Assembly: GCA_903844645.1 (NCBI GenBank) | Contig: CAIMUP010000069.1 | Coordinates: 1 to 44,647 of the forward strand | Direction of reading: 5' to 3' | Source: an uncultured Bacteroidota bacterium | GTDB lineage: Bacteria; Bacteroidota; Bacteroidia; AKYH767-A; JABDAW01 | DNA length: 44,647 nucleotides | Shown: positions 40,942-44,647 of the stretch, in pieces | Position numbering within the stretch: the first letter of the stretch is position 1 | Layout: each line of letters starts with the position of its first letter | Program-made: the position numbers and the translations under genes | Notes under the pieces: model-generated | What the model was told of the DNA's origin: nothing | Database searches by the model: none | What the model saw: only the letters and a program-made list of their open reading frames with translations

Positions 40942-42330
40942 ATGAATTACGATTTAATAATTATAGGAAGCGGTCCTGCGGGATATGTAGCAGCCATCCG
41001 CGCTTCGCAATTAGGCATGAAAGTAGCCGTCATCGAACGCGAACGCCTCGGTGGAATCTGCCTCAATTGGGGATGTATCCCAACCAAAGCGTTGTTGAAA
41101 AGCGCACAAGTTTTTGAATACCTCAATCATGCCAGCGATTATGGGATAAAAGTTTCAGGCGGCGAGGCTGATTTCGGAGCGATAGTAAAACGATCTCGTG
41201 ATGTTGCAGACGGCATGAGTAAAGGGATTCAGTTCTTGTTTAAGAAGAATAAAATTGATTCGATTCTTGGTAATGGTAAATTGATTGCCGGAAAGAAAGT
41301 GGAGGTTAAAGATGCCGATGGAAAGGTTACTGTGTATGAAGCACCGCATATTATTATAGCTACCGGAGCGCGTTCGAGAGAACTTCCGAATCTCAAGCAA
41401 GATGGGAAAAAAATTATTGGATATAGGGAGGCGATGACTTTGGATAAACAACCGAAGTCTATGGTTGTTGTGGGATCGGGAGCTATTGGATCGGAGTTTG
41501 CCTACTTTTATAATGCCATTGGAACGAAGGTAACTTTGGTGGAGTTTCTTCCCAATCTTGTGCCTGTTGAAGATGAAGATGTGTCGAAACAATTGCTTCG
41601 CAGTTTCAAGAAACAAGGTATTGATGTGATGCTTGAATCCTCTGTGGAATCCGTTGATACATCAGGGAAGACGTGTAAAGTGAACATCAAAACAAAGAAT
41701 AGTAATGAAGTGGTAGAAGCGGATATTGTGCTGTCAGCCATAGGTATTATTGCTAATTTAGAAGGTATTGGTTTGGAAGATTTAGGTATCATTACCGATG
41801 CTGGAAAGATCATTGTGAATGCCTTTTATCAAACAAATATTCCTGGAATTTATGCCGTGGGAGATTGCACTCCCGGTCCTGCTCTTGCGCATGTTGGCTC
41901 GGCAGAAGGAATTATTTGTGTAGAGAAAATAGCCGGCAAGAACCCCGAACCATTGGATTATGGAAACATTCCGGGATGTACTTATTGCTCACCAGAGATT
42001 GCCTCAGTTGGTATGTCTGAGAAGAAAGCCAAAGAAGCTGGTTATGAATTAAAGATTGGTAAGTTTCCATTCACTGCATCCGGCAAGGCAAGTGCCGGAG
42101 GGAATAAGGATGGTTTTGTAAAATTAATTTTTGATGCTAAATATGGTGAGTTATTGGGTGCACACTTCATTGGTGCCAATGTAACTGAAATGATTGCCGA
42201 AATAGTTGTTGCAAGGAAATTAGAAACTACAGGACATGAATTGATAAAAGCTGTTCATCCTCACCCAACTATGTCTGAAGCAATTATGGAAGCCGCCGCA
42301 GATGCTTATAGTGAAGTGATTCATATTTAA
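40942..42330 (+). CDS. lpdA: Dihydrolipoyl dehydrogenase (E3)
   Basis: 462 residues. It reoxidises lipoamide in 2-oxoacid dehydrogenase or glycine-cleavage complexes, passing electrons to NAD. FAD site IIGSGPAGYVAAIRA; redox-active disulfide Cys40-Cys45 in GGICLNWGCIPTK; NAD site VVVGSGAIGSEFAYFY; second FAD motif GIYAVGDCT; active-site His441 and Glu446 in HPHPTMSEA at the C terminus. Full length. asnB begins 18 bases after its stop, so an operon is likely. No E1/E2 genes are adjacent. Confidence 0.96.
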   Translation: MNYDLIIIGSGPAGYVAAIRASQLGMKVAVIERERLGGICLNWGCIPTKALLKSAQVFEYLNHASDYGIKVSGGEADFGAIVKRSRDVADGMSKGIQFLFKKNKIDSILGNGKLIAGKKVEVKDADGKVTVYEAPHIIIATGARSRELPNLKQDGKKIIGYREAMTLDKQPKSMVVVGSGAIGSEFAYFYNAIGTKVTLVEFLPNLVPVEDEDVSKQLLRSFKKQGIDVMLESSVESVDTSGKTCKVNIKTKNSNEVVEADIVLSAIGIIANLEGIGLEDLGIITDAGKIIVNAFYQTNIPGIYAVGDCTPGPALAHVGSAEGIICVEKIAGKNPEPLDYGNIPGCTYCSPEIASVGMSEKKAKEAGYELKIGKFPFTASGKASAGGNKDGFVKLIFDAKYGELLGAHFIGANVTEMIAEIVVARKLETTGHELIKAVHPHPTMSEAIMEAAADAYSEVIHI

Positions 42331-42348
42331 TATCCTCTTAAAGAAATA

Positions 42349-44253
42349 ATGTGTGGTATCACAGGTGTTGTTGCTTTTACGAAAGAAGGAACAAACTATC
42401 TTGATAAGGTCAAACGATCTTGTGATACCTTAGCAAAACGTGGTCCTGATGCTGAAGGGATTTATCATCACAATCAAGTTGCGCTTGGGCATCGTCGGCT
42501 TTCTATCATTGATACAACAACCGCCGCGAATCAACCATTTACAGATCATACAGGTCGTTATACTATTATCTTTAATGGAGAATTTTTTAACTTCAAAGAA
42601 CATCGTGAAGCATTGATAAATGCAGGTGTTCCTTTAAGAACCCATAGCGATACAGAAGTTCTTTTAAATCTTTTTATTAAAGAAGGGGCTGCTTGTTTAA
42701 ATAAAGTAAATGGCTTCTTTTCCTTTGCAATTTATGACAAGGAAGAAGAGAAATTATTCATTGCCAGAGATAGAATCGGAGTGAAACCTTTATTGATTTA
42801 TCAGGATGCTGATAAGTTGCTCTTCGCCTCTGAAATGAAGGCAATCATGGCTTATGGTATTACTAAGGAAATTGATTTTACTTCCCTATACATTTATCTT
42901 CAATTGAATTATATTCCGGCTCCTCATTCTATTCTCAAGAATGTCAGGAAGCTGCTTCCAGGGCATTACATAGAAGTTCATAATGGTATTGTGAAGGATG
43001 TGGAATATTATAAAATACCTTTTGATTCCAAAGAAACTATTAAGCCCTTCAACGAACATTCTTATAACAAACAGAAGAATCATCTAAGAGATTTATTAGA
43101 AGAATCTGTTTCCAAGAGAATGGTTTCGGATGTTCCATTGGGTGCTTTTCTTTCGGGTGGCGTTGATTCAACTATCATTGTATCTATTGCATCTAAACTT
43201 GTTCCGAGTTTAAAAACATTTTGCATAGGCTTTAATGGCGATAAGAAATTTGATGAATCGAAAGATGCCGAAGCAGTTGCTAAGATGCACAAAACAGATC
43301 ATACTACCTTCCATTTATCCAATGATGATTTGCTTGGAAGCCTTCATGATATGCTTGATTATATTGATGAACCCTTCGCAGATTCATCAGCCATTGCAGT
43401 GAATATCTTGAGTAAATATACCCGTGAACATATCAAAGTTGCATTGTCCGGTGATGGTGCTGATGAATTGTTTGCTGGCTATAATAAACACCGCGCCGAA
43501 TGGCATATTCGCAACAACGGTTATCTAAGTTTATTAAAATATATCGAGCCATTATTAAGGATATTACCGAAGTCGAGACATACCAATACAGGAAATACAA
43601 TTAGACAAATGCACCGCTTTGCGCAAGGCGTAAAGTATAGTAGGGCGGTACGATACTGGTTATGGTGTACAATAACTAATGAGAAGGAGGCTTATAATTT
43701 AGTCAATAAAGAACATGATACTGGTCACTCACTTGTCAGGACTTTAAATTACATTAATCAAATCAATAATAATACTGGTAATTCTGACCTTAACGATGTC
43801 CTCTACTCCGATGTCCATTTAATCCTCCCAAACGACATGCTTACCAAAGTTGATATGAATTCAATGGCTCATGGCTTAGAAGTTCGCAACCCCTTCCTCG
43901 ACTATAAAGTAGTGGAATATGCCTTTCAAATTCCATCCGATTATAAGATAGACAAACACGCCTCCAAAAAGATTCTGAAGGATGCTTTTATAGATGCTTT
44001 TCCAAAAGAAATTCTTAACAAGAAGAAGCAAGGATTCGAGGTGCCCATGCTAAGATGGATTCAGAATGATTTGAAAACGCTGATAGATGAATTATTGAAT
44101 GATGACTTTATTATCGAACAAAATATCTTCAATCCTTCCGAAATAAAACGCCTCAAACAAAAGATCTATTCCAATGACCCGGGTGAAGTCCATGCCCAAA
44201 TCTGGGGCTTAATCGTTTTTCAATACTGGTGGAAAAAATACATCCAAGCCTAA
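42349..44253 (+). CDS. asnB: Asparagine synthase (glutamine-hydrolysing)
   Basis: 634 residues, the long form common in Bacteroidota. Cys2 is the Ntn glutaminase nucleophile after Met removal; RRLSIIDTTTAANQPF and FNGEFFNFKEHR line the glutamine site. The synthetase half has the PP-loop SGGVDS (269-274) and SGDGADELFAGYNKH. Complete active sites suggest a functional ATP-dependent enzyme making asparagine from aspartate. Relatives of this length also amidate sugars or peptides in surface-polysaccharide clusters, so free asparagine is likely but not certain. A 21-bp array begins 47 bases after the stop. Confidence 0.93.
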   Translation: MCGITGVVAFTKEGTNYLDKVKRSCDTLAKRGPDAEGIYHHNQVALGHRRLSIIDTTTAANQPFTDHTGRYTIIFNGEFFNFKEHREALINAGVPLRTHSDTEVLLNLFIKEGAACLNKVNGFFSFAIYDKEEEKLFIARDRIGVKPLLIYQDADKLLFASEMKAIMAYGITKEIDFTSLYIYLQLNYIPAPHSILKNVRKLLPGHYIEVHNGIVKDVEYYKIPFDSKETIKPFNEHSYNKQKNHLRDLLEESVSKRMVSDVPLGAFLSGGVDSTIIVSIASKLVPSLKTFCIGFNGDKKFDESKDAEAVAKMHKTDHTTFHLSNDDLLGSLHDMLDYIDEPFADSSAIAVNILSKYTREHIKVALSGDGADELFAGYNKHRAEWHIRNNGYLSLLKYIEPLLRILPKSRHTNTGNTIRQMHRFAQGVKYSRAVRYWLWCTITNEKEAYNLVNKEHDTGHSLVRTLNYINQINNNTGNSDLNDVLYSDVHLILPNDMLTKVDMNSMAHGLEVRNPFLDYKVVEYAFQIPSDYKIDKHASKKILKDAFIDAFPKEILNKKKQGFEVPMLRWIQNDLKTLIDELLNDDFIIEQNIFNPSEIKRLKQKIYSNDPGEVHAQIWGLIVFQYWWKKYIQA

Positions 44254-44300
44254 TCATTCCCCAAAACACGACCCCTCGAAATGCCGATTTTGGCTGTTGT

Positions 44301-44647
44301 TTTGGGAAAGTTGGGTGTTGATTGGGAAAAGCAGAAGGTCTCTTGGGAAAAGCAGAAGGGCTCTTGGGGAAAGCAGAAGGACTCTTGGGGAAAGCAGAAG
44401 GGCTCTTGGGGAGACCAAAGTTTCAACGTGGGTGACTAGAGTTAAAGGTGGGGTGACTGGAGTTAAAGGTGGGGTGACTGGAGTTAAAGGTGGGATGACT
44501 GGAGTTAAAGGTGGGATGACCGGAGTTAAAGGTGGGATGACCGGAGTTAAAGGTGGGATGACCGGAGTTAAAGGTGGGATGACCGGAGTTAAAGGTGGGA
44601 TGACCGGAGTTAAAGGTGGGATGACTAGAGTTAAAGGTGGGATGACC
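44301..44647. repeat. 21-bp tandem array with two unit families, running off the window
   Basis: From 44301 units step by 21. Four or five contain TTGGG(A/G)AAAGCAGAAGG(G/T/A)CTC (44322-44405), one is transitional (44406), and from 44427 the units become GGTG(A)CTAGAGTTAAAG and then GTGGGATGACCGGAGTTAAA forms. The register does not shift at the change. GGT and ACC form a dyad in the second family. The array continues past the window end. Confidence 0.95.

Overview
The window looks like a chromosomal segment of a Bacteroidota (Bacteroidetes) bacterium, probably of the Chitinophagia/Sphingobacteriia kind. The evidence is a short primary sigma factor without region 1.1, several families known mainly from this phylum (DUF5723, DUF4294, DUF4783, DUF4153 in its Bacteroidetes form), many upstream boxes matching the Bacteroidota -7 element TAnnTTTG, and no obvious Shine-Dalgarno sites. 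I saw no rRNA, tRNA, transposase, phage module or CRISPR array.

Layout. 1-4400: a frameshifted partial gene, a Uma2-type nuclease-fold protein, the purQ-asnS pair and the housekeeping sigma factor, which has a good terminator. 4877-9703 (minus): an outer-membrane DUF5723 protein with a partner lipoprotein, a secreted leucine-rich-repeat protein, and gatB. 10118-13654 (minus): O-antigen ligase/polymerase and two paralogous Wzz-type chain-length proteins. 14840-19045 (plus): accC, DUF4294 and DUF4153. 19152-20906: two unrecognised genes. 21073-24123 (minus): a MacAB/Lol-type exporter (adaptor lipoprotein, permease, ATPase). 24200-30214 (minus): a GT22-like mannosyltransferase, a giant BNR/sortilin-type secreted protein and a LolA-like protein. 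31029-33299 (plus): an SDR epimerase/reductase and an orphan sensor kinase. 33368-35926 (minus): a 37-residue membrane peptide, YihY, nadC and DUF4783. 36658-38250 (plus): an NrnA-type DHH phosphoesterase and an FKBP lipoprotein. 38343-44253: two unknown genes, an SRPBCC protein, lpdA and asnB. Asparagine/glutamine metabolism recurs (asnS, gatB, asnB, purQ), and cell-surface proteins dominate the rest.

The most unusual content is intergenic. At least nine intergenic gaps contain tandem arrays whose unit sequences are unrelated to each other, yet every one has a period of exactly 21 bp (or 42 bp). That is two turns of B-DNA. The register continues when the unit sequence changes within an array, and one array is inverted about its centre without losing register. 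Two arrays with unrelated units share a conserved leader of about 34 bp. Two copies of a structured ~220-270-bp dispersed repeat lie in the same two intergenic zones. Both zones also carry a very strong C-over-G bias on the plus strand that extends over the divergent genes on either side, together with short REP-like palindromes. I propose these parts form one uncharacterised class of helically phased intergenic element. The period, leader and palindromes are read directly from the sequence; any function is inference.
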